Below, one piece after another: positions 33,173-44,517 of a DNA stretch of 64,000 nucleotides. The DNA comes from Haematobia irritans (lineage: Eukaryota; Arthropoda; Insecta; Diptera; Muscidae). The position numbers and the translations under genes are program-made. The stretch spans positions 101,661,664-101,725,663 of the forward strand of contig NC_134398.1 of the NCBI RefSeq assembly GCF_050003625.1, given 5' to 3'. The stretch's first letter is position 1. Each line of letters opens with the position of its first letter. Under the pieces are notes generated by a model that had not been told where the DNA came from, did no database searches, and was given only the letters and a program-made list of their open reading frames with translations.

Positions 33173-33870
33173 GGCTGCATGTGCTGCCTTAAAAGTTCTC
33201 CTGATGAAAGGGGACATAGATATAGTTCTTATTCAAGAACCATAAGTTTATAGAAACAAAATATGTGAATTGAGTACTCCGGGGTTCAAACTATTGCAGT
33301 ATACTGGTAATGATGTAATTCGAGCCTGTATAATTGCTAAAAACGAGCATAACTTGTTTCTGCTTCCTTCAATGTGCAATGCATACACTGTCGTTGCCAA
33401 TTTAGAAATAGCCAAATGCAAATATTGGGTATCTTCGGTCTATATGGGACATGACAGGGAGATGCCTCCATGTGCCGTTAAGACCTTAGTTGAGGAGTCA
33501 CTGAAAACAAAGACGAAACTCATTATGGGATGCGATGCGAATGCGTATCATAGTATATGGGGAAGTAGGGATACTAATGCAAGGGGAGAGTCGCTAATAG
33601 AGTTTATTTTGCGTACTAATCTGGTAGTTTGCAACAAGGGAGATGCCCCAACCTTTGTCACTAAAAACAGGCAAGAGGTTTTGGACCTCACCTTGGCCTC
33701 GCAAGAACTGAATGAAATGATATCTGAGTGCACTGTGCAAGTTATCGAACATGCAGTGGAGAGGATTACTAAGGCCTTCAACATTTCACTGGAGCTGCAT
33801 GCCCTAAAGGGAAGCCAAGGGGAAAAATCGACCACCATGGTGGTTTACGGAGACTACGGAAGGTGCTAGC
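33139..33870 (+). pseudogene. LOA ORF2 endonuclease, copy E, deleted
   Basis: Open from about 33251 with CELSTPGFKLLQYTGNDV, LIMGCDANAYHSIWGSRD (active-site region, His to Tyr change next to Asn), FVTKNRQEVLDLTLASQELN. It then jumps over the SDHRY motif: MISE|CTVQVIEHAVERI joins at about 33730, so the catalytic Asp-His is gone. An earlier TAA in ACCATAAGTT (33240) precedes it. Confidence 0.8.
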
Positions 33871-33904
33871 ATCCACCAACTCCGCTCCAGGTTTCAGGAG
33901 AGGT

Positions 33905-35558
33905 AATATTGGACACACATTTTCCCGGAAATCAGACGGTTGAACCATGCACTGGCGGTGCCACAGTGGCTCATCAGTCGTTTCCTATCGACGAAATTGT
34001 ATCAGAATCTAGAATAAAATGGGCGCTAAATAGCTTTGGATCATTCAAATCTCCCGGACCTGATGGAATTACTCCGGCGGAGTTACAAGCGGTGGCTGAC
34101 AGAATTATACCCTGGTTGTCGGCGATATATATAGGATGTATCAACTTAGCATATATTCCACGAAAGTGGAGAGAATCAAAAGTCGTTTTCATACCTAAAG
34201 CGGGAAAAGCCTCTCACTCGAATGCGAAGGATTTCCGACCAATCAGCTTATCATCATTCCTACTTTAGACTCTGAAGAGGATGATAGATACTTATCTTAG
34301 AACTAGCGTCGATTCAAGTTTGCTCTCGAAACGACAACATGCATACTCGACGGGCAGGTCTACTGAGACCTCATTACATGAACTAGTCAGCTTTATTGAA
34401 AGCTCACTATCTGTCAAAGAATACACAATCGTGGCATTTCTAGACATCGAAGGGGCGTTCAATAACGTCCATCCGAGCTCGATATTAAACGGACTGACAA
34501 CTCTGAATGTTAATCCAGGTATACTTAGGCTGTTAGACGAACTTCTAAGGAAGAGACGCATTTCAGCCACACTAGGACAAGCAAACATACAAAGGTATGT
34601 GATCAGAGGCACTCCTCAAGGAGGAGTTCTATCACCTCTTCTTTGGAATGTTGCTATAAATTACCTTCTGGTTTCCCTAGAAAAAGAAAGGATACAAGTG
34701 GTGGCATACGCAGATGATGTGGCGCTAGCAGTCAGGGGAAAATTCCCATCCACAATCAGAGATATTATACAGAGAGCTCTCCGGATGACTGAGAAATGGG
34801 CGAAAGATAATGGTCTTGGTGTAAATCCAGCACAGACAGAACTAGTCATGTACTGCAAAGATGGCAAAACTCCCACGGTTAGGCCCATTTCCTTAGGGGG
34901 TACTGAAATTCCCTTTGATGGGTGTGCAAAATACCTTGGCGTTATTTTGGACAGGAAGTTGAATTTTAGGCTTAATATTGAAGAGAGGGCGAGAAAAGCC
35001 ACGGTAGCTTTGTACTCGTGCAAAAAAGCAATAGGGAAAAAGTGGGGACTAAAACCAAAAATTGTGCATTGGCTATACACGGCAGTAGTTAGAATAGGGA
35101 AAAAGTGGGGACTAAAACCAAAAATTGTGCATTGGCTATACACGGCAGTAGTTAGACCTATAATGCTATATGGTGTTGTAGTCTGGTGGCCGGCACTTCA
35201 CCAGCCGACAAGTTTAGACAAAGTTCAGCGTATGGCGTGCTTGTGTATCTCAGGTGCATTCAGCAAGACAGGAACAAATTCCCTTAATGTCATACTGCAT
35301 CTATTGCCTTTAGACATTTTGGCCAAACAGTCAGCTGCAACAACGGCTGTGCGTTTGCGCGAGCTATCGCTGTGGTCGGAAAAAAGTTACGGTCACAGTT
35401 CGGTCCTCAAAATAATGCCAGAGGTGCCTAACGTAGTGCATTACACTTTGGCGAGACCACTTTTCGACAAAAAGTTTGAGACTCTAATTCCCAACAGTGA
35501 GGCGTGGTATACACGGACCCCGGTGAATAAAAATGCCGCAAACCTCTCAATGAGATAA
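33905..35558 (+). pseudogene. LOA ORF2 RT domain, copy E
   Basis: Best-preserved RT of the family in the window: WALNSFGSFKSPGPDGITPA, WRESKVVFIPKAGKAS, DFRPISLSSFLL (TAG at 34266), RQHAYSTGRSTETSLHEL, VAFLDIEGAFNNVHPSS (Asp), GTPQGGVLSPLLWNVAIN, VVAYADDVALAVRG (YADD), CAKYLGVILDRKLNF. A 63-bp in-frame tandem duplication (35031-35093 and 35094-35156) repeats IGKKWGLKPKIVHWLYTAVVR. It ends with a deletion at about 35535 that removes the first half of RNase H. Confidence 0.88.
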
Positions 35559-35564
35559 CTGAGC

Positions 35565-36026
35565 AACACAATATTCACCTAATATGGGTGCCTGGCCATA
35601 GGAACATACCGGGGATCTGCGAAGCAGATGAGCTAGCAAGGCTAGGAACTACCTTACATATTCCAGGGGAACTAGATTCTGTTGGTATGCCTCTGACTAC
35701 CTGCAAGCTCTTACTGCGTGAGAAGGCTGTCATTATGGCAAATGTTCGATGGGAGAATTGCAAGGGTTGTAACGACACCAAGCAAATATGGCCCCATTTA
35801 AACTTAAACCGCACACAAGATATGCTAGTGTTCTCGAGACGCCAGATATCACTCCTGATATCTGCTATAACGGGTCGCTGCCTGATAGGCGATTTTACAA
35901 AAACTGTTGGTGCCAAGTATAATGACTATTGTATGAGCTGTCATGATGCGGAGGAAAAGGAATCAATAAAACACCTCCTGTGTGAGTGTCCTGCATTTTG
36001 TGTAAGGCGTAAGCAACTTTTAATAT
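35565..36026 (+). pseudogene. LOA RNase H end and C-terminal Cys/His motif, copy E
   Basis: VPGHRNIPGICEADELARLG is the last RNase H block (catalytic Asp in EAD). Then ISAITGRCLIGDFTKTVGAK and the Cys/His motif CMSCHDAEEKESIKHLLCEC, which in related LINEs forms a C-terminal zinc-binding element. The upstream RNase H residues (TDGSK, DSQ) are deleted. The copy ends at RRKQLL. Confidence 0.85.
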
Positions 36027-36029
36027 AAC

Positions 36030-36129
36030 ACACATAACCAATCTCTCACACCAACACAATGAATTGTAACACATAACAACTATGTTAGTTAGTTACACCG
36101 TATATCTCCAATAAATGACTGTTTGCAAA
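36030..36129. other. Junction spacer between LOA E and the Helitron
   Basis: Short AC/T-rich sequence (acacataaccaatctctcac) without coding reading. It could contain the unresolved Helitron 5' boundary. Confidence 0.3.
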
Positions 36130-36546
36130 TACAGATACAAGGACAAATATATCATTTGCATTGGCACCATTGCCAACATTAGATGAACCGCATCAATTTC
36201 TGCAAATTTATATCATTTCGTCGATTGTGGATCAGATAAATGTGTGATGTAATATACAGGGAACACAACAGTTAAAGAGACGATTTATTGAACAATTGCA
36301 AACATTTTTTACGCTAATAATGCTATCGTTAATATGTTTAAAACAGCATTGGAATAAATGCCATCGGATACGCACAAATTTGTCATAAGAGCGGATTGTA
36401 CCCCAACAGGTGAACATGTGCGAAGATTCAATGCACCCACAGTTAATAATAAAGTCACTGATCCCCATCTACACGACATTGTGACAACACAGATGGTGCA
36501 TGGACCGCGCGGTGCATTAAATCCATTATCGCCTTGCATGGCTGAT
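36130..36546 (+). pseudogene. Helitron Rep N-terminal/Rep-domain remnants
   Basis: In shifting frames one reads LAPLPTLDEPHQFLQIY, then HKFVIRADCTPTGEHVRRFN, APTVNN, and after a deletion DPHLHDIVTTQMVHGPRG, LNPLSPCMAD. These match the order of Helitron RepHel proteins, with the two-His Rep catalytic section lost in the deletion. The reading continues after LOA F at 44563 (GKCTK). Confidence 0.8.
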
Positions 36547-36605
36547 AAGGTTAAGGTTAAAGTGGCAGCCCGATTAAGATTCAGGCTCACGTAGACTATT
36601 CAGTC
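36547..36605 (-). other. LOA 3' terminus shared with the SINE
   Basis: The minus strand ends ...gtggtatcacaatggactg, aatagtctacgtgagcctga, then tcgggctgccac plus TTTAACCTTAACC. The same ~55 bases with a CCTAACC-type tail end the tRNA-derived SINE at 50765-51114 and the pieces at 60490-60560 and 63574-63646. Confidence 0.85.
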
Positions 36606-36680
36606 CATTGTGATACCACATTAACTAAAAGTACCTATTACATATGGGCATTTCTAGTTTTAACCGCTGAACCTTCTCGA

Positions 36681-37392
36681 TTATTTTCTTCTGTTGAACC
36701 AACCAGATTGTTCCAAAAACATTAGCAGACTGCTTAAGTTAACGTTTTCCAGATCCGCCAGTAATCTGAAGCTATATGCTCCCAAAAGTTGCTTGCGCTT
36801 TACACAAAATGCAATCAATTAAACACACTCACAGAAGAGGTGTTTAATTGATTCCTTTTTCCTCCGCATCATGACAGCTCATACAATAGTCATTATACTT
36901 CGCGCCTATAGTTTTTGCAAAATCGCCTATCAGGCAGCGACCCGTTATAGCAGATATGAGCTTGAAGGTAGCTAGGGGCATACCAAAAAATTCTAGTTCC
37001 CCTGGAATATGTAAGGTAGTCCCTAGCCTTGCCAACTCATCCGCTTCGCGGTTCCCCGGTATGTTCCTATGACCAGGCACCCATATTAGGTGAATATTGT
37101 GCTGCTCAGCCATCTCATTGAGAGATTTGCGGCAGTCGATGGCCGTTTTCGAGTTGAGGAACACAGAGTCCAAGGATTTTATTGCAGGTTGACTGTCTGA
37201 GTATATATTAATGCCCACATTTTTTGGAACATTACTTCTCAGCCAAGTCGCCACTTCTCTTATTGCTAATATTTCATCATGAAAAACACTACAGTGATCA
37301 GGTAATCTTTTCGCTATTCGAAGTTCCAGATCATTAGAATATACTCCGAACCCCACTTGTCAAATCAATTTGGAGCCATCAGTGTATATCTA
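36681..37392 (-). pseudogene. LOA ORF2 RNase H and C-terminus, copy F
   Basis: RNase H with all four catalytic-type residues visible: YTDGSKL (just after 37392, Asp), HDEILAIREV (Glu), YSDSQPAIKSLDS (Asp), and WVPGHRNIPGNREADELARLG (Asp). Then the region CMSCHDAEEKGIN; a short duplication (about 36825-36850) breaks the frame at the Cys/His motif. The last residues are SGWFNRRK and TAA at 36681. The presence of RNase H supports a LOA rather than jockey assignment. Confidence 0.85.
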
Positions 37393-37423
37393 TATATTCT
37401 TTATTCCTCGGGGTCAGTGTGCA

Positions 37424-39420
37424 TCACGCCTCACTGTTGGGGATTAGATTCTCAAACTTTTTGTCGAAAAGTGGACTCGCCAAAGTGTAATCCACTACGT
37501 TAAGCACATCTGGCATTATTTTGAGGACCGAACTGTGACCGTAACTTTTTTCCGACCATAGCGATAGCTCACGCAACCGCACAGCCGTTGTTGCAGCTGA
37601 CTGTTTGGCCAAAATGTCTAAAGGCTATAGATGCAGCATGACATTAAGGGAATTTGTTCCAGTCTTGCTGAATGCGCCTGAGATACACAAACACGCCATA
37701 CGCTGAACTTTGTCCAAACTGGTGAAGTGCCGACCACCAGACTACAACACCATATAGAATTATAGGTCTAACCACTGCCGTGTATAGCCAATGCACAATT
37801 TTTGGTTTTAGTCCCCACTTTTTTCCTATTGCCTTTTTGCACGAGTACAAAGTTACCGTTTCTTTTCTCGCCCTTTCTTCAATATTAAGCTTAAAGTTCA
37901 GCTTCCTGTCCAAAATAACGCCAAGATATTTTGCACACTCACCAAAGGGAATTTCAATACCCCCTAAGGAAATGGGCCTAACCGTGGGAGTTTTGAGATC
38001 TTTGCAGTACATGACTAGTTCTGTCTTTGCAGGATTTACGCCAAGACCATTGTCTTTCGCCCATTTCTCAGTCATCCGGAGGGCCCTCTGAATAATATCT
38101 CTGATTGTGGATGGGAGTTTTCCCCTGATTGCTAGAGCCAGGTCATCTGCGTATGCCACCACTTTTATCCTTTCTTTTTCTAGGGTAACCAGAAGGTAAT
38201 TTATAGCAACATTCCAAAGAAGAGGTGATAGAACTCCTCCTTGGGGAGTGCCTCTGTTCACATTAGAGGTGTGCACGTGAGTAATATTGTGCTAACGCTC
38301 ACGCACACTCACGATGGAGAAATCTTATTCACGCACACTCACGCACGATATTTTTTGGTAGGACTCACGGTCACGCACGCTCACGAAAAGAACATATATA
38401 CTCACGCACACTCACGCACGAAAATCTTTTAAATGTTATGACTCACGAAATATATCGTGACTCACGAAAAATGTCGTGCCTCACGAAAAACTTCGTGACT
38501 CACGAATAATTTTATGAGTGATTTACCTATAGAACCTGACTGAAAACATGAGTATGGTTAAAATCGAGTGCGTTATAAAACTCTTACCACCTAGGATGTT
38601 ACTAAAATTATAAATGAATTCAACTCGTAAGCATTTTATGTTCGTAAGCGGGATTATTTTCGTGAGCGTGTTTTTCCGAAATTCGTTACTCACGCACACT
38701 CACGAAGATATTATTTTCGTGACTCACGCTCACGCACGACATTTGGTTGGTTAATCACGCTCACGCACACTCATGCCGTTGCCGTCAGCGTGACTCACGA
38801 CTCACGCGTGAGTCACGAAAATGTTCGTGAGTCACGACAATTTCGTGTCACGTGCACACCTCTAGTTCACATACCTTTGTATGTTTGCTTGTCCTAGTGT
38901 GGCTGAAATACGTCTCTTCATTAGAAGTTCGTCTAATAGCCTAAGTATACATAAATCAACATTCAGAGTTGTCAGTCCATTTAATATCGAGCTCGGATGG
39001 ACATTATTGAACGCCCCTTCGATGTCTAGAAACGCCACGATTGTGTATTCTTTGACAGATAGTGAGCTTTCAATAAAGCTGACTAGTTCATGTAATGCGG
39101 TCTCAGTAGACCTGCCCTTCGAGTATGCATGCTGTCGTTTCGAGAACAAACTTGAATCGATGCTAGTTCTAAGATAAATATCTACCATCCTCTCCAGAGT
39201 CTTAAGTAGGAATGAGGATAAGCTGATTGGTCGGAAATCCTTCGCCCTCGAGTGAGAGGTTTTTCCCGCTTTAGGTATGAAAACGACTTTTGTTTCCCTC
39301 CACTTTCCTGGGATATATGATAAGTTGATACATCCTTTATATATCGCCGACAACCAGGGGATAATTTTGTCAGTCACTGCTTGTAACTCCGCCGGAGTAA
39401 TTCCATCAGGTCCGGGGGAT
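37424..39420 (-). pseudogene. LOA ORF2 RT, copy F, split by hAT MITE
   Basis: From 39420 downward: VFIPKAGKTSHSRAKDFRPI, SLSSFLLKTLERMVDIYL, VAFLDIEGAFNNVHPSS. The MITE lies between KYVN and RGTPQGGVLSPLLWN. Beyond it: VVAYADDLALAIRG (YADD), KYLGVILDRKLNFKLNI, VRPIILYGVVVWW. A frameshift near 37720 (HQFGQSSAY) interrupts the thumb. Confidence 0.88.
38264..38864. mobile_element. hAT-type MITE, copy 2 (601 bp), inverted to copy 1
   Basis: 8-bp duplication GTTCACAT (38256-38263 and 38865-38872). The empty site is visible in LOA copy C at about 2992-2999. Same length (601 bp) and ends as 18982-19582, in reverse orientation. It again contains seven TGAGTCA/TGACTCA motifs. Confidence 0.95.
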
Positions 39421-39459
39421 TTGAATGGTGGAAACCTATTTAACGCCCATTTTATTCTA

Positions 39460-40032
39460 CACAGAAAAAAATATCACCAAAATATTTCCAATTAAAAAGT
39501 TAATTGAATTTGAAATTTTTTTCAATTAATAAATTAATTGGTACAATTAACTTTTTAATCAAGATAGAAACATTAAGTTAATTAAGTCAATGATTGAAAA
39601 TTTTAAAATTTTTAATTAAAAAGTTAATTGATACAATTAACTTTTAATCAAATTCGGAAGACTAAGTCAGTTTATGATGATGATGAACATTTTTTTTAAA
39701 TTTTTAATTGTTTTTTTTTTTCAAACAATCAATTGTTAATCCAAATAAAAATTCTAAGCCAATTCAGAATTTAATTGAAAATAGTTACCTTTTTTTAATT
39801 AATAAATTAATTGAGTTTTGCAATCAACATCAATTAAATTTTTAATTGAATCAATTAAAAAATTAATTGAAATATGGCAATGAAATCAATTAATTTTTTA
39901 ATCAAGAATTTTTTCTATGCCCAATTAAAACTGTGATTGATACTATTATTTTCGTGATTGAAGACATTTCAATTAAAAAATAATTGGATCAATTAATTTC
40001 GTGATTGAATCAGAAAAAAATTTTTTTGTGTG
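39460..40032. mobile_element. TA-flanked MITE, TIR CACAGAAAAAAA (573 bp)
   Basis: TA duplicates at 39458-39459 and 40033-40034; the empty site is in LOA copy C near 3583 (ttattctagtttccgat). Ends CACAGAAAAAAAT and ATTTTTTTGTGTG. The body is made of many 'caattaa...ttaattg' palindromic words. Related sequence occurs at 48200-48370 and 50190-50400. Confidence 0.88.
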
Positions 40033-40510
40033 TAGATTCCGATACAATTTCCTCGATAGAAAACGACCGCTGAGCCACTGTGGCACCGCCAGAACCTGGT
40101 TCAACCGTCTGATTTCCAGGAAAATGTGTGTCCAATAGTACATCTCCTCACTGGACGTTGTCCAATTGCCCTCCGATGTCTGGAAGCCTCGGACGTATTC
40201 TCAATACTGCTGCAGTAATCATTCCAAGAGTTATGCTGAGCATTTCTCAGTTCTCGCTTGTATCTTCTGAGATTCTTCTTGTAAGCGTCCCAATCCTCAG
40301 GGGCTCTAGTGGACTTTGCTTGTTAAAGAGCCTCACGATTTCCTCATATTACTTAATTCCGTAGACCACCATGGTGGTCGATTTTTCCCCCTTGGCTTCC
40401 CTCTAAGGCTTGCAGCTTCCAGTGAGATGTTGAAGGCCATAGTAACCGTCCCACTGCGTGTTCGATATCTTGCACATTTCTCATATTTGTGTCTGTTATT
40501 TCCGGTATCA

Positions 40511-41251
40511 TCATTCCCTATACCTATTCCAGTCAGCTTTCCTAACATTTGGCGGAAATATGGTCTTGGTGGTATGAACATCAAATTTGAAACTGATGTA
40601 GCGATGATCTGAGAAGCTGTGTTCACTTAAAACCTGCCACTCAGATATCATTTCATTCAGTTCTTGCGAGGCCATGGTGATGTCCAAAACCTCTTGCCTG
40701 TTTTTAGTGACAAAGGTTGGGGCATCTCCCTTCTTGCAGACTACCAGATTTGTACGCAAAATAAACTCTATTAGCGACTCTTCTCTTGCATTAGTATCAC
40801 TACTTCCCCATATACTATGATGCGCATTCGCATCGCATCCCATAATGAGTTTCTTCTTTGTTTTCAGTGACTCCTCAACTAAGGTCTTAACGGCACATGG
40901 AGGCATCTCCCTGTCATGTCCCATGTAGACCGAAGATACCCAATATTTGCATTTGGCTATTTCTAAATTGGCAACGACAGTGTCTGCATTGCACATTGAA
41001 GGAAGCAGAAACAAGTTAAGCTCGTTTTTAGCAATTATACAGGGTCGATTTGCATCATTACCAGTATACTGCAATAGTTTGAACCCTGGAGTACTTAATT
41101 CACATATTTTGTTTCTATAAACGTATGGTTCTTGAATAAGAACTATGTCTATGTCCCCTTTCATCAGGAGAACTTTTAAGGCAGCACATGCAGCCTTACA
41201 ATGGTGAAGATTTATCTGGAGGATCCGTAGGACCATCAAGATTTTCAACAA
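40511..41251 (-). pseudogene. LOA ORF2 endonuclease, copy F
   Basis: Open for about 240 codons from VLRILQINLHHCKAAC: IQEPYVYRNKICELS, WVSSVYMGHDREMPP, LIMGCDANAHHSIWGSS, FVTKNRQEVLDITMASQ, LSEHSFSDHRYISFKF, VRKADWNRYRE. All endonuclease signatures are intact. The downstream linker is damaged by deletions (about 40160-40190, 40430-40520). Confidence 0.88.
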
Positions 41252-41760
41252 CCGTCACATTAGCCGTTTCAGTCGAGTCATCAAGAATATGCTCTTCAGA
41301 GATCTCGGTGACTCTCGCAATAACCAATAGGTTCAACTTTGGTGAGTTCTGAGGCAGTAGAAACCTCCTCACGCATACGGTATCTATCCATGTCTTCAAC
41401 TTTGGTATTTCCCTCGACTTCGCAAGAGGATCCGCTTACTTCTGATTCAGACAGAGGCTTGTCCATTTCTGAATGCTTTAGCTGATCGTTTTTATACACC
41501 TTCATTTGGATATAATGAAAGCCATAACATAAAGGGTGATACGGTCAAAATTTGGTCAAGGAAAAACGCGTGTAAATCGGTGAAATCGTTTATTTAAAAA
41601 ATCAAATTAAATTTCTTTTTCAAGTTCAATTAGTATAAAATTCAGGAAAAGTATTCAGTTAGGCTTTCGCTTTTCCAAATCCGAATTGCCGGGCCTCACG
41701 CTTGACACCTGCCATCAGATTTTGTACAGCCACCTTGTCCACCTTCTTCGCCGCAGAAAG

Positions 41761-42678
41761 TTAGTTTGCCTTGAACTGCTGCTCGTCCTTAGCAGTTTTT
41801 TTGGTCTTCTTTAGGTTCCGCTTGACAATAGCCCAGTATTTCTCAATTGGGCGGAGCTCTGGCGTGTTGGGAGGGTTCTTGTTCTTGGGAACCACCTGCA
41901 CGTTGTTGGCGGCGTACCACTCCATGGCCTTTTTACCGTAATGGCAAGATGCCAAATCCGGCCAAAACAGTACGGAACAACCGTGTTTCTTTAGGAAAGG
42001 CAGCAGACGTTTATTCAAACACTCTTTCACGTAAATTTCTTGGTTGACAGTCCCGGAAGCTATGAAAATGCTGCTTTTCAAGCCACAGGTACAGATGGCT
42101 TGCCAAACCAGATATTTCTTTGCGAACTTTGACAGTTTTATGTGCTTGAAAATATCTGCTATCTTTCCCCTTCCTTTTGCCGTATAAAACTCCTGTCCCG
42201 GAAGCTGCTTGTAGTCGACTTTGACGTAGGTTTCGTCGTCCATTACCACGCAGTCAAACTTCATCAGCATCGTCGTGTACAGCCTCCGGGATCGCGCTTT
42301 GACCATCGTATTTTGTTTATCACCGCGATTTGGAGTCACTACCTTCTTGTAAGTCGATAGTCCGGCTCGTTTTTTGGCTCGATGTACGGTTGTAGACGAT
42401 ACACCCAGCTTATTTGCGGCATCTCGGAGAGAGAGGTTAGGGTTTCGCTTGAAACTACCGGCAACTCTCTCTGTCGTCTCAGCGGCTTCCGGTTTTCGAT
42501 TTCCCCCCGATCCAGACTTCCTGGCTGTAGACAAACGTTCCCCAAACACTTTAATTACATTTGTAACGGTTGATTTGGCAACTTTTAGCGATTTTGCCAG
42601 CTTTGCGTGCGAGTAGCTCGGATTTTCGCGATGCGCGAGCAAAATTTTGATACGCTGCCCTTCTTGCTTGGACGGCAT
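41761..42678 (-). CDS. Mariner-type transposase (DD37E), one premature stop
   Basis: Start at MPSKQEGQR (42678). The N-terminal ~110 residues hold paired helix-turn-helix motifs (HAKLAKSLKVAKSTVTNVIK; LSLRDAANKLGVSSTTVHRA) with a short GSGGNRKPE linker. Catalytic core: CVVMDDETYVK (first Asp), VLFWPDLASCHYGKKAM (second Asp), NPPNTPELRPIEKYWAIVK (Glu). I count 37 residues between the second Asp and the PIE Glu, giving DD37E, as in the mosquito ITmD37E/TRT group. A TAA at 41761 ends it at 305 residues. The same frame continues LSAAKKVDKVAVQNLMAGV to a TAA near 41658, so about 34 residues are lost. The catalytic part is intact. Confidence 0.9.
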   Translation of the reverse strand: MPSKQEGQRIKILLAHRENPSYSHAKLAKSLKVAKSTVTNVIKVFGERLSTARKSGSGGNRKPEAAETTERVAGSFKRNPNLSLRDAANKLGVSSTTVHRAKKRAGLSTYKKVVTPNRGDKQNTMVKARSRRLYTTMLMKFDCVVMDDETYVKVDYKQLPGQEFYTAKGRGKIADIFKHIKLSKFAKKYLVWQAICTCGLKSSIFIASGTVNQEIYVKECLNKRLLPFLKKHGCSVLFWPDLASCHYGKKAMEWYAANNVQVVPKNKNPPNTPELRPIEKYWAIVKRNLKKTKKTAKDEQQFKAN

Positions 42679-42799
42679 TTTGACAACTGAAGAGTGAATT
42701 CCAAAATCAAAATAGGAGCAACATTCTACACACACACACCTTCAAAATGAGGGGTGTTCAGGTTAAATGCAAAATTGAAAGAAATACGTCAAGGTTATA

Positions 42800-43583
42800 C
42801 AGTAATCCCTCGATTTACGTCGTGATTGGTCCCGGAATTTGACGACGTTAATCGAAACGACGTAAACCGAATTAAAAACTGCTCATACTTACTCCTAAGG
42901 CCATTTATGTATGTATGTGCATGTACATAACAAAACAAACTTCAAAAATAAAGGTAATTCGGTAATTCATTCAGAGCTCTCCACCAAAATTAATTTCAAA
43001 TATCATCAACTTACAAATGTGATGTGTCCAGTTTTTCGTTTGCTTGGAAGTGCTTTGTTCGCGAGCAACCTCCATACAATATACTGCTGTTTACATTCGG
43101 GCTCATACACGAAAATCCATGGTTCATCACTTCTCACGATGTCATAGACGTTACTCGAAGCGATCGTATTTTTGGAGCATTTCTCTACCAATCGAAACGA
43201 ATCTTTTTGAGCGATTGACAAATTACGGGGGATCCAACGTGAATAAATGTTTTTGACCGCCAAATGTACATGCAATTTTGAATGTATGCTGCTCCCAGTA
43301 ATGTCTAAGATTGTCCCAAACTCACGACAGGTCTTGCATCATATCAGGCGCACAGCATCAACGGTTTCCGGAACAATTTCGGTAAAAATTTCAGAAAAAA
43401 ATGTTACGATGTCATCATCGTTGATACTTACTTTACTTATGGAAGGCGTTCCTGATAAAGTGGGCAAAAAAATCGACGACGTAAATCGAATGGCGACGTA
43501 AATCGAAGTTTAATGGAACAAAAAATTTGACGACGTAAATCGAAACAACGTAAACCGAGACGACGTAAATCGAGGGATTACTG
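42800..43583. mobile_element. pogo/Tigger-like element, TIR CAGTAATCCCTCGATTTACG
   Basis: Inserted in the mariner between its transposase promoter side and right TIR, with TA at 42798-42799 and 43584-43585. Inverted ends CAGTAATCCCTCGATTTACG and its complement, plus repeated 'gacgtaaatcga' subterminal words. The TIR resembles pogo/Tigger ends. It carries a piece of a different transposase on the minus strand but no complete gene. Confidence 0.85.
43006..43275 (-). pseudogene. Mariner (DD34D-type) transposase fragment inside the pogo-like element
   Basis: About 89 codons: SRWIPRNLSIAQKDSFRLVE, NVYDIVRSDEPWIFVYEPE, CKQQYIVWRLLANKALPSKR, KTGHITFVS. This matches the central mariner transposase section around the first catalytic Asp (GDESWIYAYEPE in the family; here SDEPW). 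Both sides are missing. No mariner TIR is seen next to it, so it is a captured or very decayed fragment. Confidence 0.75.
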
Positions 43584-44517
43584 TATTGACCAAATTTTGA
43601 CCGTATCACCCTTTACACGGCCCTGAGACTTTGCTAGATGTGGCAAAGACTGAGTGTTCAATATAAACACTGCATGCCGTCTTGGTCCATCCGCTTCATC
43701 CAAACGGCCAACCTTCCAATCAGCTGTTGGAAGATCTGGATTGCATCGTTTCAGCCTATTTAAAATAGATTCAGGGTCAGAAGGGTTTGCAGGTATCTAC
43801 GCATGTGCTCTAGTTCTAGCCGGTATGGCTTTCTTCTCGACTAACTCTAGAGCAGCTCCTTCCCAAACTTCACCAATTAGTATCAGAGCAGCTTGAAAAC
43901 ATTCTATAGACCTCTGGTCCTCAAATGCGACTAGCTTAAATCGTCCTTGATACCAACCAGCCTCTTGGTGTCGGGGATCTGGGCCGGGAAACTTTTCCAG
44001 CACATGTGAGTAGACGACAGACAGAGCATTCTCAATTTCCCCCCATTTTTGCTTTGGAACCATACCGTCCAATGCTCCTTTATTAATGATAGCCATCACA
44101 AGGCTGTCTTTAGCAACTGAGGCAAACGATCTTTGATCCCTTTTGGAGGATGTCAGCTCATCCGACCGACAGCGTGCTTGGGTCTACTGATCCTAACTTC
44201 TTTAGGATAAACAAATCATTTCTGCGTTCCTTGAATCTCTTTCGTGAGGGACTACCTCCTTTTGATGTCGTTACCTTAGAAAAAGTTCGACTTGTCAGAG
44301 TGTCGCCACCTGTAGACCCGTCTACAGGTCGACTAATTGTGCCTAACTCTTGGTCATTGCCTAGATTTATAACTCCAGTCGATACCTGTCAACTGGGCCC
44401 TTAAGTTAGCAACCCAGTGGATGACTTGGAATTTCGCTGCATGGTGGCTTAATATCCCACCACACTTGAAATTCTTAGTAGGTATCTATTACGATGAGTT
44501 TATCCGCTATTAAAAAA

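Larger units (their letters stand above)
32094..36026 (+). mobile_element. LOA-like LINE copy E, 5'- and 3'-truncated
   Basis: Plus-strand copy starting inside ORF1 (TSRTFSKVTGSKGGNPSRK) and ending inside the ORF2 C-terminus. It keeps most of ORF1 with frameshifts and a stop (TTTGAAATAG near 32690), the ORF2 endonuclease start, a large deletion in the linker (about 33727-33880), the RT (33905-35558) and part of the RNase H/zinc-finger tail. The family match is direct to copies C and F. Confidence 0.88.
41532..43613 (-). mobile_element. DD37E Tc1/mariner-superfamily transposon
   Basis: Terminal inverted repeats AAGGGTGATACGGTCAAAAT (left) and its complement at the right end (43613), each extending about 28 bp. 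TA duplicates lie at 41530-41531 and 43614-43615, and the empty site is in LOA copy C near 5150 (aacatacacgg). Without the pogo-like insert (784 bp + TA) it is 1,296 bp, a normal mariner size. One transposase gene on the minus strand. Confidence 0.93.
41266..44442 (-). pseudogene. LOA ORF1, copy F, split by the mariner
   Basis: ATG at 44442 (MQRNSKS), an early TAA (LLT*GP), a deletion near 44162 (SADELTSS), the central domain 44099-43616 (INKGALDGMVPKQKWGEIEN, a stop at HAW-to-TAG near 43799), then the DD37E mariner, then the C-terminal part 41531-41266 with a 1-bp frameshift near 41325. Removing the mariner and one TA restores RVCYGFHYIQMKVYKNDQ. Confidence 0.82.

Noticed and set aside
36232..36594. 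Opposite-strand frames of 78-93 codons
   Set aside because: Shadows of the Helitron Rep coding sense strand.
41847..42616. Plus-strand frames of 60-80 codons
   Set aside because: Antisense shadows of the DD37E transposase.
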